Positions 21,128 to 32,974 are shown, numbered from the stretch's first letter. The stretch is 64,000 bases of DNA from Eustoma russellianum (GCA_036186865.1 AP025054.1:5499060-5563059); one strand, 5' to 3'. Program-made: numbers and translations. Notes: generated by a model not told the origin, from the letters alone.

Positions 21128-22210
21128 GAGTTAATTGCACATTGTATCCATTCTTTTCCACCAAGTTTTAAGTAGCATCCAATGTTTCATGAAACACACT
21201 TGACATCCAGACTTATAGGGTTAATAGACACCTGGCATCCATGCTGACGTCATAAAGGCAATTTTCATTTATTTTTTAAAAGTTTATAGAAAAAATAATT
21301 CAAAAATAAAAAGAAAAACCCCACCCCCACCCCACCACACCCCCACCCCCACAATCGACCTCCCTCCCCATCCTCCCCATCTTCCTCTTCTTCCTCCATC
21401 TTCATCTTCATCTTTTTTCCAACCATGGTCATCTTCATCAGCCCCAACCTCAAATTTCCCCAACAGGGGCAATTTCAAAGCTAAATGAAGAAAACAATTC
21501 ACCTTGAAGCAAATGACAAATTAAAGCTCCTAAACTAAATTTATTTTCTTTGATTGAACTACTTCAAGGAGATTAACATGAAAGGAGACCAATCCAACCA
21601 ATTGAAAACCAGATTTCTAATCGAGATGTTATTCCATTTTAACATTCAGCTCATCATTTTATTTGTACAGAATGGACCAAGTTGACTCATTCTTAGAACT
21701 AGACTAAAAGGCTGTTTACACTTCTTCAAAGTTAGATCCTGCAGTATCACATACGTCTCTAGATCCTAACTTCAATTTAACATGATTAATAAAACACTGT
21801 CAATGGTCAGAAACAATTCACCGCCCAACTAGCTAAATTTTGTTTTCTTCATTTAGCTTTGAAATTGCCCCTGTTGGGGAAATTTGAGGTTGGGGCTGAT
21901 GAAGATGACCATGGTTGGAAAAAAGATGAAGATGAAGATGGAGGAAGAAGAGGAAGATGGGGAGGATGGGGAGGGAATCGATTGTGGGGGTGGGGGGGTG
22001 TGGTGGGGTGCGGGTGGGTTTTTTCTTTTTATTTTTGAATTATGTTTTCTATAAACTTTTAAAAAATAAATGAAAATTGCATTTATGACGTCAGCATGGA
22101 TGTCAGGTGTCTATTAACCCTATAAGTCTGGATGGCAAGTGTGTTTCATGAAACATTGGATGCTACTTAAAACTTGGTGGAAAAGAAAGGATACCAGGTG
22201 CAATTAACTC
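21128..22210. mobile_element. MULE-type element with very long terminal inverted repeats, copy 1
   Basis: Starts GAGTTAATTGCAC and ends GTGCAATTAACTC. The inverted repeats extend about 370 bp on each side and include a C-run/G-run tract (21318-21355 and 21985-22018). They are flanked by 10-bp direct copies TTCAACAAAA (21118-21127) and TTCAACAAAG (22211-22220), differing at one base. Long TIRs beginning with G and a TSD near 9-10 bp fit Mutator-like elements. The 340-bp centre (21500-21845) has no transposase and no gene I recognise. The copy at 38793-40083 is the same family. Confidence 0.87.
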
Positions 22211-22224
22211 TTCAACAAAGACAC

Positions 22225-22325
22225 AACACACATAACAAGTATATCCTAACAATAGCAAAAGCTATTGCAAGGGTCTAAGGAGGGTGAGAGACAGCCAAAC
22301 AATACCTTTATCCTAAATGATATAA
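22225..22325 (-). mobile_element. TS-like SINE (family B), reverse, partial
   Basis: AAGTATATCCTAACAATAGC, then AAAGCTATTGCAAGGGTC, AGGAGGGTGAGAGACAGCC and AAACAATACCTTTATCC match the reverse of family B. It lies immediately outside the MULE-type element. Confidence 0.6.
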
Positions 22326-22880
22326 TGTTTCCTCACAGTAAGACTTCCGGCTTTACATGTACCGGCATAGTCTAGGCATTAATAAAACAAAACAATAGTA
22401 TAATGCATTCGATGAAATGAAGTCTCCACTATTGAAATTAGAGACGTATTTTAAATGTAATAACATATACGAACCGAGGACTTAATCGTTTGCATCACGT
22501 CACATTTGGGACTAAAAAGTTGACTTCGGTCACAAAAATCAGAATTTTCTGTTTTGACTTTTGAAATTATTTTTCAGTTTTGAAACTGGAAGCCATTCCA
22601 TGAGAAGCGTGTGGACCTTTATTTTAGATAGAAGGGTTTCAAATATAATGGAAAATAAAATATTAAGTGCATGATTGTCAAGCACCAAAACCATAAAATA
22701 GAAAAAGTTGAAACTGATTTTGATGTATTCTAGACAAGGTTCAACTCCATTCTATCTCCTCCTACACACACATATACACACACAAATGTATATACATATA
22801 TATGTTTGTAAAACTACACATTTCACCAACATAATTTGGGCACTGCCGAAAAGTTTCATGTCTAGCAGGGAGAATACTTT
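22326..22880. other. Intergenic, no gene recognised
   Basis: A/T-rich; a CA/TA-rich simple patch occurs at 22763-22806. No gene is seen. Confidence 0.4.
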
Positions 22881-22881
22881 A

Positions 22882-23025
22882 TTCCGGTACAATAACCTCC
22901 TGCGTTTGCGCGGAGTCTGGAGAATGACTGGATCGCTTTCATATCTGATGTACGTAGTTTTACCTTACATTTTGTGCAAGAGACTGTTTCTTTCTGCGGC
23001 TCGAACCCGCAGTATACGTCTCTAG
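22882..23025 (-). mobile_element. Au-like SINE (family A), reverse, head lost
   Basis: TTCCGGTACAATAACCTCC, TGCGTTTGCGCGGAGTCTGG, GGATCGCTTTCATATCTGATG, TACGTAGTTTTACCTTAC, TTTTGTGCAAGAG and CGGCTCGAACCCGCAG are the reverse of family A. The pol III head beyond the B-box is missing. Confidence 0.65.
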
Positions 23026-23130
23026 AAAGAAATCATTCAGTATGATTTTTTATTTTTTGAGTTTTCAAACGTATACATCGATGGTAGTTATTATTCATTT
23101 TTTATGTATAGTGCTTTCTATTAAGAGGTT

Positions 23131-23729
23131 TGTTGAAACTTGGGCTTACATGAGGTGAGACTCATATCCACTCAAAACCTTAAGGTAATGGGTGGTGAAA
23201 CCTCATCCTCATATAAGCCATGCATTTTTTTCTCAAATTAGCCAATGTGGGATTCTCAACACCCGCCCTCCTCGTGGCAACGTGGCTTGACATACACGCG
23301 CCTTACAACCCGTCCTCAATCACAAACCATAAGCCAGGTAAGCCATGCATTTTTTTTTCTCAAATTAGCCAATGTGGGATTCTCAACACCCGCCCTCACG
23401 TGGCAACGTGGCTTGACATACACGCGCCTTACAACCCGCCCTCAATCACAAACCATAAGCTTGACATACACGCGCCTTACAACCCGCCATCAATCACAAA
23501 CCATAAGCCAGGTATGAACATCTGGACTTAGGTGAAGGGAAACATTAAGTGGCCAACCATGTGCCAAGTAAGGGTTGAGTCCACATTTTAAACTTGCTCT
23601 GATACCATGTTGAAACTTGGGCTCATGAGGCTCATATCCACTCAAAACCTTAAGGCAATGGGTGGTGAAACCTCATCCTCATGTAAGTATGAATTTTTTC
23701 TTAAATTAGCCAATGTGAGATTCACAACA
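23131..23729 (-). mobile_element. TRIM-like miniature LTR retrotransposon
   Basis: 599 bp, flanked by perfect 5-bp copies AGGTT (23126-23130 and 23730-23734). LTRs at 23131-23261 (131 bp) and 23608-23729 (122 bp) both begin TGTTGAAACTTGGGC and end ACAACA/CTCAACA. Immediately left of the right LTR, 23596-23607 reads GCTCTGATACCA, the reverse complement of an initiator-Met-tRNA primer site, so the element is on the minus strand. The internal 346 bp codes for nothing and includes two tandem expansions: LTR-derived sequence with CGTGGCAACGTGGCTTGAC is duplicated, and a shorter block starting TTGACATACACGCGCC is present again. Confidence 0.88.
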
Positions 23730-23734
23730 AGGTT

Positions 23735-24088
23735 TGCATCTGGCCACAAAATAGCTTTACATTTTTACGGACGAAATCGAACTCCTGACTTCATAGGTAA
23801 CGGATGAAGTGAGTTGAACTACGATTATTACATCTCGTGGTTATTTAGTGTGATGCTCATGGTACGCTAATAAACAAACATTTGTGCCGCAGTATCTAAA
23901 TCATATTACAATTGTCTTATGATGTAAATTTGCGATTTATATGTAATCAATTGGTCGCCATCTAAAATGTCGTAAAACTAATCAATTAATTAAGGAAAAG
24001 AAAAATAAAAGCACACTGTTATGTTCCATTAAGGTACGTGGTCTATACATGTTTCTTTTATTTGTTTAAAAAGTGTATGGTCTATATT
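23735..24088. other. Intergenic, no gene recognised
   Basis: A/T-rich sequence. A tRNA-like B-box in reverse (CGAAATCGAACTCCTGAC, about 23771-23788) may mark an eroded SINE. Confidence 0.35.
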
Positions 24089-24093
24089 GGAAT

Positions 24094-24999
24094 TGTTGGA
24101 ATTTACATAGTAAATCCATTAACCCGAGGATCACTTAAGAGAACACAAAAAGCAAAGTAAATAAATGCGGAAGTGTACCTTGCTTCCGTTGGTTAACGCT
24201 GTAAGGGTTCTGACACGCGTGACAACTGTATCTTTCAAGGGATTGCATGAACCCACCAGTTGTTGAATTCACTAATAAAATATCAACAACTACCACTACT
24301 AGTCCGATGGAGAGAATAGGTAGTGTGTTATCCTCTTAAAAATGCTTTATATATAAAATATATATGTGTGTGTTCTGACTTTGAACGAAAGAGCACTTCT
24401 GAACTGAGAAAGATAATTTTGCAGCCTCTGTAGCTTTTCAAGTGCCACTATGTTTTCCAAGTCGCTGCACACATATATATAGTAAGCTGATGTAACTGAA
24501 ACTTTAATACTGAAATCAATTTTGCATTGATTTTACATTTGCAACGTAAAATTGCAATAGTGCATTTCTGTTACATATGTTAAAGTTTATTTCAACGGAA
24601 ATGTTATTGAATATGAAGTTTCCGTTAAATACTTTAATTCTTAATAAATATGTAACGGAATTATATACACCAAATAGCTTCTTGAAACACTTCTAAAAGA
24701 ATACTCGTGGGCTCTTGTCCCTCAGGGACCAGATGTCATTAATAATACGGTCTCGACTTTACGAGTCCTACCATCAAGGACTGTACCGTATGACTGTCTA
24801 CACATTTAGTGATCCATTCAGATTACACTGCGTATCCATTAATATACCGAAGTGGTCACTTAACATGTGTGGATGCGTACAAATATTACGTAACATTAGT
24901 AACATATAATATATAACATACATAAGTCCACATATATTTGATATGTAACTTTAGTCACACGTGTCGTGCACTACACGTATGAGCATATCAAATCCAACA
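24094..24999 (-). repeat. 3' LTR of the copia-type element
   Basis: 906 bp from TGTTGGAATTTACATAG to AAATCCAACA as written on the plus strand. Compared with the right LTR I count about five single-base indels and six substitutions. Confidence 0.92.
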
Positions 25000-25619
25000 A
25001 TCTCCCACTTGGACTATGTATGTTTATGTTACTGTTTGAGCTCCTTTACTGAATGGCCAATACTGTAATCAACTTAGTCCGGTCCACTCAGTCCAATGCA
25101 ATAAAAGAAACAAGCAGTACGTCGCCACACTTATGAGTGACGGGTCCCGAATCATGAATCATGATACCAACATTAACTGAATGACATGGATGCTAGAATG
25201 GATGTGTAGTGTGGAAATTACATGCTATGTGATCATACATGCCAATATCCAACTTGGTCCTACTTAATGAGATCAACAGAATTCAGAATGAAAGTCGCAA
25301 TTAATGTACAATCCTGAAACTGCAGTACAACTCAAAAACTGTAGTGTACATTATAATGAATGTCTGAAACAATGTCCTTCATTAAGCACTACGAAATGTA
25401 ATCAACAGACTCCCACTAAAGCTGAATATCTTTGGCTGTACCAATACCTATACGAGTCACATGCCCGTGAAACACCTAGGTATTCCCATTTTGGTCAAGG
25501 ATCAGCCACCACAGATCTGTGCCTGTGTGCTCAATGCAAATCAGACCATTCTGAATTATCTCTTTAACAACCAGATACTACTGTCTAAGTGTTTTTGACT
25601 TAGACGAACTCCGGTTGTT

Positions 25620-26530
25620 GTTTGAATATAGCACCACAGAGTTATTGTCACAATAGACTTTCAGAGGTCTCTGAATAGTCTCTACAATACGCAGCTCTGT
25701 GACAAGCGAAGCCATATCGCTTGACTGGAAGCATGGTAGCATGATCCATACTCAGCTTCCATTATAGATGATGCAACTAGCAATTGCTTTGCACTTTTCC
25801 ATGAGACAGCACATCCTGCCAGCAAGAAGATGTAGCTGCTGCTGGACTTCATGCTATCCTGGCATCCCACCGAAATCGGAATCTTTGTATCCAAATGATC
25901 TCCAACTTTTCAGATTTCCGATACATCAGTATGTAGTGTTTTGTTCTTTGTAGATACACACACTCGTCAACCTGATTTACCCTCAAAACCGAATGAGGTA
26001 AAGACTTGTGCGAACTTAAAATACCACTTTCGAGACGCGTGCTTTAGTCCATAAATGGATTTATTAAGTCGACAAACCATTCTTTTTATCTTTGATCTCC
26101 CACTTCAAAACGAGGTGGTTGAACCATGTATTTGGTTTAGTCGATGTAACTCAAGACGAGAGAATTGTCTTAGTAGTACATGTTCTTGAGGTATTGATGG
26201 TTCCTCAACTGCATCAGTAGTTCCTCGTCCATCAGAAACAATTTCCATAGGTTCCTGCGGACCAGAACTAATAGGGATTAGATCGTTAGATGTGTGTATC
26301 CTTAGTAGAATCTCACCAATGATTGGTTTTGATTCGCATATTTACACCATCAGAACGATCTTTATCGATTCAGTGATCTGCTGATGCAAAACCATTTCCC
26401 CCCCGGAACCGAGATTCCTCAAAGAACTGTCTTGAATTTATCTCAAATGTAGTTCTGCTAGTGGGATCATAAAATTTGTACCCCCATGAAAAAACCAAAG
26501 AACAAACATGTAAGTCAATATCAACTGCAA
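25620..26530 (-). pseudogene. Copia pol scraps (integrase-RT linker, RT, RNase H)
   Basis: Reading the minus strand from 26530 down: about 26290-26130 is a linker-like acidic stretch (SGPQEPMEIVSDGRGTTD); 26090-26000 gives KRMVCRLNKSIYGLKHASRK, the RT motif usually SLYGLKQ; 25894-25682 gives the RNase H segment with IFLLAGCAVSWKSAKQLLVA and SSIMEAEY. RT palm motifs including YVDD are deleted. Frames are broken at each junction, so no protein can be made. Confidence 0.8.
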
Positions 26531-26539
26531 TATAACTGA

Positions 26540-28900
26540 AAATCAAATCAAGTATAGAACACTTCCATCTCCCAAAAATCTTTCAATGTTAAGTGCTCTT
26601 TGGAGTCTCCTTAACATTGTCCAACAATTGGGGTGTGTAGAAATTGATGTAACCAATATACCATACGTAAAGTAGTCACCTTCCTTTGGGGCCGATGAAC
26701 TAGTCACGTATTCCTTATTATCGCCGGACTTTTTCAATTACTACGATGTGATATATGTGACTTCGACAACTATGTCTTCCTTGGGCCGACTAATAGCTGT
26801 GCGAAGCACATACACACCTGTCACAAACTTAACAATTGCACATGCGATGATATGATTGCCGCACTTTAAGGGGATCATATTAAAGCCATACATTTGCTAA
26901 GATGCGTATCCTTATGGTTCTATACACAATTGCAGTTTATCAACTAAGATGAAGATTTATGTTTGACCGTAATGTATGCATCCAGACATACGCCTGCTTG
27001 AACCCTTGCATTTTCTTCCAATTTTGAGACGCCACTGAAATTCTCAAAATCAAGAAAATAACGCCTCATTGATAATTCTGAAGACCAATGAAGCTTTATC
27101 AATCAAATATGCTTGTGACATAATTTAATGTTGAAACTTCATTGTTGATCTATCACAAGCAAATATATTTGATATGATTATCAAAATGGGTTCATGTCGG
27201 TCAAACCGTCTATCACAAGCAAATATATTTGATATGATTATCAAAATGGGTTCATGTCGGTCAAACCGTCCAGTCAAACTGATTAAACTGTATAATTACA
27301 CTAGATAATGTTAAACATATCTATATTTCTGTAAAGTGCAGTAAAATAACTACTACCGTGTATGCGTAATATTGCTTATTAACTGAAATTCAGTGTAATG
27401 TCAATAATGGCCAGTGAAATAATCCTAGTTTTCTGGAAAGGCATTCAAACAAAAACTGACGCTGAATATTTCTATCCACAGTTTCCATTTATTATCTTTG
27501 AACTGTTACACCAAAAGAATCCCCTCAAAATGACAATTCACATGGAAAACTAATTGCCACTGGGCTCAATCCCAAAAATTTATGGTTAATGAAAATGACC
27601 TTGAATGCCAAATAATTTTTTTTTTCCGGCGCTTAAAGTATGCATATTAGGAATACATGCATAATTACTAAATTACACAGAAAAATTAGTAAAATGCAGG
27701 TCTTCATAACATATGTACGTGAGAAGTGTTAATAACAATTCTAACAGCAAATGCAACATTTTATAAAACTGTGCTTTAAAAACAATGTCACGTACTAAAT
27801 GCTGTATGCATAATAAAAGCAATTCCTCACATACGACATTTCAGCGCTGTGTTTTAAACAAATGTCATATGCATGTAAAATGAAGCCACCGGAACAATAA
27901 AGTTACTGAAGGTTTCAGCAATTCTTTATTAAAAACCAAAGCAAAAGAATATCCTTTTCCACACTTTCAAAATCTCAGCACTTGCACTTCACACCTTTAT
28001 ATATTAAACATATTAAAGTGAAACATTCCAATTCAATCAAGTGGAAATTCAATTGTAAACGTTTCAATTTCCGTTATATTAATATATAAAACGTTTTCAT
28101 ACATTAATTTTAATAAATGTAGGTAACGGAAATGTTAATAACCTCTTGCCACTAATATACTGCAGTGTATATATACAACAAATTATATAGGCATAAACAT
28201 ATCATATGAAATCCACTTGTAAAGCAATGAACAATGTATCTCCTATTATAGATAATAGGCACTGGTGCATTTCGTTTAAACAGAAAACGAAAAAAAAATG
28301 ATTAACATTGCCTTTCTAAATGTTCAGCTTACTGCACTTGCAACACATATTTATACAGTAAGCCAAATGAAGAATGAATTGCTGATTCAATGAAACGTAA
28401 TGAATAATGAATTGCAGTTTCAATGAAAGATTTCGTTTCAATGAAACGTTTGAAATGTTTCCTTTTTTTTTATTAAATATGAAACGGCAATTATAATGTA
28501 TAATAAATTATACATTATATACGCATATTGCACATGCATCAAACATGCATGAAACTCCATTTTCCATATACCACATCGGCTCCATGAAGTATGAGAATTG
28601 AGAAGTTTGAATTGAGAAGTTTGAAATGTTCACTTTGTAAGATTCTATAGCATTTTACGCAGCCAACCAGGAGTTTCACTGGCCTAATGTATTTTGCAAA
28701 TTGGATAACATAATCCATTGCAAATTCTCAGAAATTCTCAATAAATGAAGGGAGCAACCGATGTGGTACTTTTCATTTTGCAAATGGAAATTATATATGT
28801 ATGGCGTGCAAACTGGAGTCGTGTATGTAGCTTCATGTTGGCCAGTGCAGAAGTTATATGTACAAACATGAAAATAAGAAAACAGCGTCCTGTTCTCATT
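26540..28900. other. Internal non-coding part of the copia-type element
   Basis: No gag, protease or integrase motif is recognised over this 2.4 kb, though it sits where those domains should be. Except for the 60-bp tandem duplication at 27151-27270 it is A/T-rich and without long frames. Confidence 0.5.
27151..27270. repeat. Exact 60-bp tandem duplication inside the element
   Basis: Positions 27151-27210 and 27211-27270 are identical apart from nothing that I can see, starting TATCACAAGCAAATATATTT. Identity implies a recent duplication. Confidence 0.93.
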
Positions 28901-28920
28901 AAGCGGGCTCTGATACCACT

Positions 28921-29824
28921 TGTTGGAATTTACATAGTAAATCCATTAACCCGAGGATCACTTAAGAGAACACAAAAGCAAAGTAAATAAATGCGGAAGT
29001 GTACCTTGCTCCGTTGGTTAACGCTGTAAGGGTTCTGACACGCGTGACAACTGTATCTTCCAAGGGATTGCATGAACCCACCAGTTGTTGAATTCACTAA
29101 TAAAATATCAACAACTACCACTACTATTCCGATGGAGAGAATAGGTAGTGTGTTATCCTCTTAAAATGCTTTATATATAAAATATATATGTGTGTGTTCT
29201 GACTTTGAACGAAAGAGCACTTCTGAACTGAGAAAGATAATTTTGCAGCCTCTGTAGCTTTTCAAGTGCCACTATGTTTTCCAAGTCGCTGCACACATAT
29301 ATATAGTAAGCTGATGTAACTGAAACTTTAATACTGAAATCAATTTTGCATTGATTTTACATTTGCAACGTAAAATTGCAATAGTGCATTTCTGTTACAT
29401 ATGTTAAAGTTTATTTCAACGGAAATGTTATTGAATATGAAGTTTCCGTTAAATACTTTAATTCTTAATAAATATGTAACGGAATTATATACACCAAATA
29501 GCTTACTTGAAACACTTCTAAAAGAATACTCGTGGCTCTTGTCCCTCAGGGACCAGATGTCATTAATAATACGGTCTCGACTTTACGAGTCCTACCATCA
29601 AGGACTGTAACCGTATGACTGTCTACACATTTAGTGATCTATTCAGATTACACTGCGTATCCATTAATATACCGAAGTGGTCACTTAACATGTGTGGATA
29701 CGTACAAATATTACGTAACATTAGTAACATATAATATATAACATACATAAGTCCACATATATTTGATATGTAACTTTAGTCACACGTGTCGTGCACTACA
29801 CGTATGAGCATATCAAATCGAACA
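28921..29824 (-). repeat. 5' LTR of the copia-type element
   Basis: 904 bp; begins TGTTGGAATTTACATAG and ends AAATCGAACA. The tRNA primer site is on its left side at 28905-28918. Confidence 0.92.
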
Positions 29825-30075
29825 GGAATAACCACCCTAATGTTAACCTTTGAGGGCTAATACTTCGATTTCTGAAAAATGGTTCATCTCTTTTTTTTTT
29901 TATAAAAAAAAAAAGTTTGAATAGGAGATTCGAACTCGAAGAAATGCTACTCAACTATTAGACTTAAATTAAGGTTTTTCGATGGTTCTTCCAAATTAAG
30001 TACATAAATTTATAACCACGTGAATACAGCATTACGAATCTGATTCCCCCCTCTCCTCTTGTGGAGTAAAGGGTG

Positions 30076-30382
30076 TAGGGGTGTTAACGAACCGAGCCGA
30101 GCCGAGCCGAGCCGAATACTATGTTTTCGAATTCGAATCTGTTTAGTTAAACGAACTGTTTGACTTGTCTCGTTTATTATAACGAGCTTCAAAATTTGTT
30201 CAAATTCGACTCGAAAACACTATAACTCTTTAAACGAACCGAACAGTTCGACTCATTTTAGTAAATGAATCTAATTAGATGTTCGAACTCGGCTCGTTTA
30301 AGTGAAATTAACAAACGAACTCGAATCAAATACTAATCAAGCTTGAACTTTCGCAAACTATTCGGTTCGTTTAACACCGTGT
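30076..30382. mobile_element. hAT MITE with GAGCC satellite-like end
   Basis: About 307 bp from TAGGGGTGTTAACGAACC to GGTTCGTTTAACACCG. The left sub-terminal part has four tandem GAGCC units (30093-30114). Inside are mirrored TTCGAATTCGAAT, TTTAGTTAAACGAAC and CGAACTCGGCTCG motifs. No clear target-site duplication is seen. Same family as 32120-32420 and 48316-48608. Confidence 0.75.
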
Positions 30383-30837
30383 TATCATATGTCACTTTCA
30401 GTAGCAATATTTTTTTTTTTGCCCAAAAACTAGAAATCCTACTAAAGCATTTTTAAGATGGTTCCTACCGCATGACAATCACAAGTTCTCGAGATGATTT
30501 TGACACTATTTTATAACATTCTATAACTTAGGTCTTATGACTGTCGTACACATAATCAACCAGTGATGACTGTGTAAAATAGAAAGATTGTCTTCAATTA
30601 TTATATTTTTTATCAATGATTGTGTAACTATTAAAATTTACTAAGACCACTGTAAAATTTGCCTTATTCTAGATACTTAAAACTCATTTTTACATATCAT
30701 TCATTTTTCATCATTCTTTAAATGTCACAAGAGTAGTTAAATAGTATTTAGGTATGTCATGGGTTTTATTAAGAACTCCAGTTAGAGTAATATCCAAATG
30801 ATAACTGAAGGAAAAGGCCGAATGGACAGATAAAACA
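30383..30837. other. Intergenic, no gene recognised
   Basis: A/T-rich sequence with no supported feature. Confidence 0.4.
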
Positions 30838-30965
30838 GAACAGCAACGTTACCCTATTGCTTTAGAGTCTCCCGCCTATGGCGAGACATGAAGGGATCGG
30901 ATGTAATTAGCTATACTTATGTGTTAGAAACACATAGAGGTTGTTTTCGGATGACCCGACAGATA
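30838..30965 (-). mobile_element. SINE-like repeat, family C, copy 2 (partial)
   Basis: CAGCAACGTTACCCTATTGC, then AGAGTCTCCCGCCTATGGCG, GGGATCGGATGTAATTAGC, TATGTGTTAGAAACACATAG and GGTTGTTTTCGGATGACCC match family C to about its midpoint. Confidence 0.55.
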
Positions 30966-31089
30966 AAACAGAAGCAAACAGAAAAACCTTCAACAACTTC
31001 TCATCCTAATGATGATTTAGACCCTTTTTTTTCAAAAGTTGGAGAAAAATAAAGGGAGAAAAGCACACCAAAGTGTAGAAAATAATAGG

Positions 31090-31610
31090 CCAAGGTCAGT
31101 TCTAATGGTCACTATCTTTTGAACTTGAAACTAAAAGAAAAAAAAAGTCCAAGCTCGTTCCTTACGAGCTAACCGGTTTCTCGATTCTCACCCAACTTTT
31201 GATGAAAATTTTGCCTTAAAAGTTAATATTTCATGATTTTCGACCATGTCACTATCAGGTAATTGCTAAATCTGGAGTACTATCAGTATGAAAAATTTGG
31301 GTTAAAATATGGGGAGAATAAAGATGAAGCAAAATAAGAGGCTTCCAATCACGTATCACTACGTATAAAAAAATAGTTTTTTATTAAAAAAAAACAACAT
31401 CTTCTTTTTTAAAAAACAGTTTTTTTATATGTGGCTACGCATGATCATCTAAACCTAAAAAATTTGAGGCAGTCGGAAGAATATATGCATGCTGTCTCAA
31501 TTGTGGTTGTCATCCCCATGCATAGGTTTATTGTCGGTGCCAAACGGAGTTATTTTGGATGGCAAACTTTTCGGTACGTGTCATTCTTCTACTCTCACTC
31601 AAACATTTAT
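31090..31610. repeat. Ancient dispersed repeat paired with 59032-59380
   Basis: Shared landmarks in the same order: TGGTCACTATCTTTT / TGGTGACCATCTTTT; CAAGCTCGTTCC...ACGAGCT; TTTCTC...CTCACCC; CAATTGTCATTATCA-like region; and GGATGGCAAACTTTTC with GTACGTGTCATT. Identity looks near 70%, so it is an old duplication or transposon copy. A MITE-like stretch (31335-31440, GAGGCTTCCAATCACG) resembles the MITE at 58835. Confidence 0.5.
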
Positions 31611-31948
31611 TACACAATGAGTAGTTTTTTTTGTAACTATTTTATTATTTTCTTGATATTGGAATGAAGTCGTGACATGGTTGTAATATGTAAGATTTGT
31701 GTATCTTTTAAAACGTTTGGAATATATAGTTAAAGAATCGTGTATATTCATGACGTGTCAAAAGTTAAGTCCACTCCAATAATGGAATAAAACTTCGACA
31801 ACAATGCATTTTTTGACATCTTATATCATAGAAGAAGCAATAGACTAAGGTTTCGATATAAATCTTTCCATAAAGTTATTTGACGTAGTTATGCTAGCTT
31901 AACAATTATACTGGAGTCGAAATGTAAGATCATACATGAACATTTAAG

Positions 31949-32119
31949 AGCGTTTCCGACGTAGTAGGCTCCTGTATTTGCATAGGGTCTGAAAAAAAGG
32001 CTGGATCGCTTCGCGATCTGATGTATGCAACTTTACTTTTCATTTTGTGAAAGAGGTGGTTTCCGCATCTCCAATCCATGACCTAAAAGTCATATATCAG
32101 TTGCTACAAGGCCCGTCTT
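31949..32119 (-). mobile_element. Au-like SINE (family A), reverse
   Basis: GAGCGTTTCCGACG, AGTAGGCTCCTGTATTTGC, GGATCGCTTCGCGATCTGATG, GTGGTTTCCGCATCTCCAATC and AGTTGCTACAAGGCCCGTC are the reverse of family A, with the complete head at the right. A hAT MITE begins directly at the head (32120). Confidence 0.72.
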
Positions 32120-32420
32120 TAGAATCGCTGACGAACCAAGCCGAACCGAATATTAGGTTTTCGAATTCGGATTCGTTTAGCTAAACGAATTGTTCGGCTC
32201 GGTTCGTTTAGCTAAACGAACTTTAAAATTTTTTCAAGTTTGGTTCGATAACCTTATAACTGTATAAACGAGCCCAACAATTCGCGAACAATTCGGCTCA
32301 TTTGACTAAACACACACCCAAATATCTGTTCAAATTCGGCTCGTTTACAAATAAATTACCAAACAAATACGAACCAAACACAAACAGTTTGCGAACTGTT
32401 CGTTTTGTTCAACAGCACTA
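32120..32420. mobile_element. hAT MITE inserted at a SINE head
   Basis: 301 bp; right end is TAGTGCTGTTGAAC when reversed, left end TAGAATCGCTGACGAACC. It has GCTAAACGAA and CGGCTCGGTTCGTTTAGC sub-terminal motifs. Imperfect 8-bp target-site copies CCCGTCTT (32112-32119) and CACGTCCT (32421-32428), 6 of 8 identical. Confidence 0.72.
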
Positions 32421-32428
32421 CACGTCCT

Positions 32429-32974
32429 ACGTACATGAACATTTGACAATCTTATAATAGACTTGAACGATTCGACATTCGGACTAAAAGATTCCATGCC
32501 CTACCCTTATTCCATCAGTTGGGTAAACGATCTTATCTAAAACCAAGCTTGGGTTAGATTATTCAACATCTTAGTCTTTAAGTAGTGAGCTTAATATATA
32601 TAAATATATATTATAATATGTTTGGATCTAACAAGTACTCAAATAGCTCATGTTTGTTCTTTTTTTTTCACTTTTGCATTAGTTGTGAATTTTTTTGGGT
32701 GGATTACTTTTTCTGGATTGATTAACTAATGACTAACGAATCATTGATATTTTCATGCACTATCCTAAATTTTGTGATTAGTTATGCGACCCAAGAAGTC
32801 AAGTGATGCCTTTGTCTGAACTAGAAAATACTATGCCAGCTCACATGCTGTAACATTGATGAAGTCATAAACACATTATGATTCGTCAAAATAATAAAGA
32901 AATAAATTACAAATAGAAAGAGTTATGAGGTCAGGCCACATCATAAATGTACCTAAAACACCAACATCTTCCTA
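32429..32974. other. Intergenic, no gene recognised
   Basis: A/T-rich upstream DNA of the LBD gene, with no supported feature. Confidence 0.4.

Larger units (their letters stand above)
24094..29824 (-). mobile_element. Complete-length Ty1/copia-type element, coding region ruined
   Basis: 5731 bp flanked by perfect 5-bp duplications GGAAT (24089-24093 and 29825-29829). LTRs are 24094-24999 and 28921-29824. On the minus strand the primer site TGGTATCAGAGCCC (28918-28905) follows the right LTR after two bases, and the polypurine tract AAGTGGGAGATT (about 25013-25002) precedes the left LTR. The LTRs differ at only about a dozen positions. Yet only scraps of pol remain (25620-26530), with large deletions. 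It probably moved recently using proteins from another element. Confidence 0.92.
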
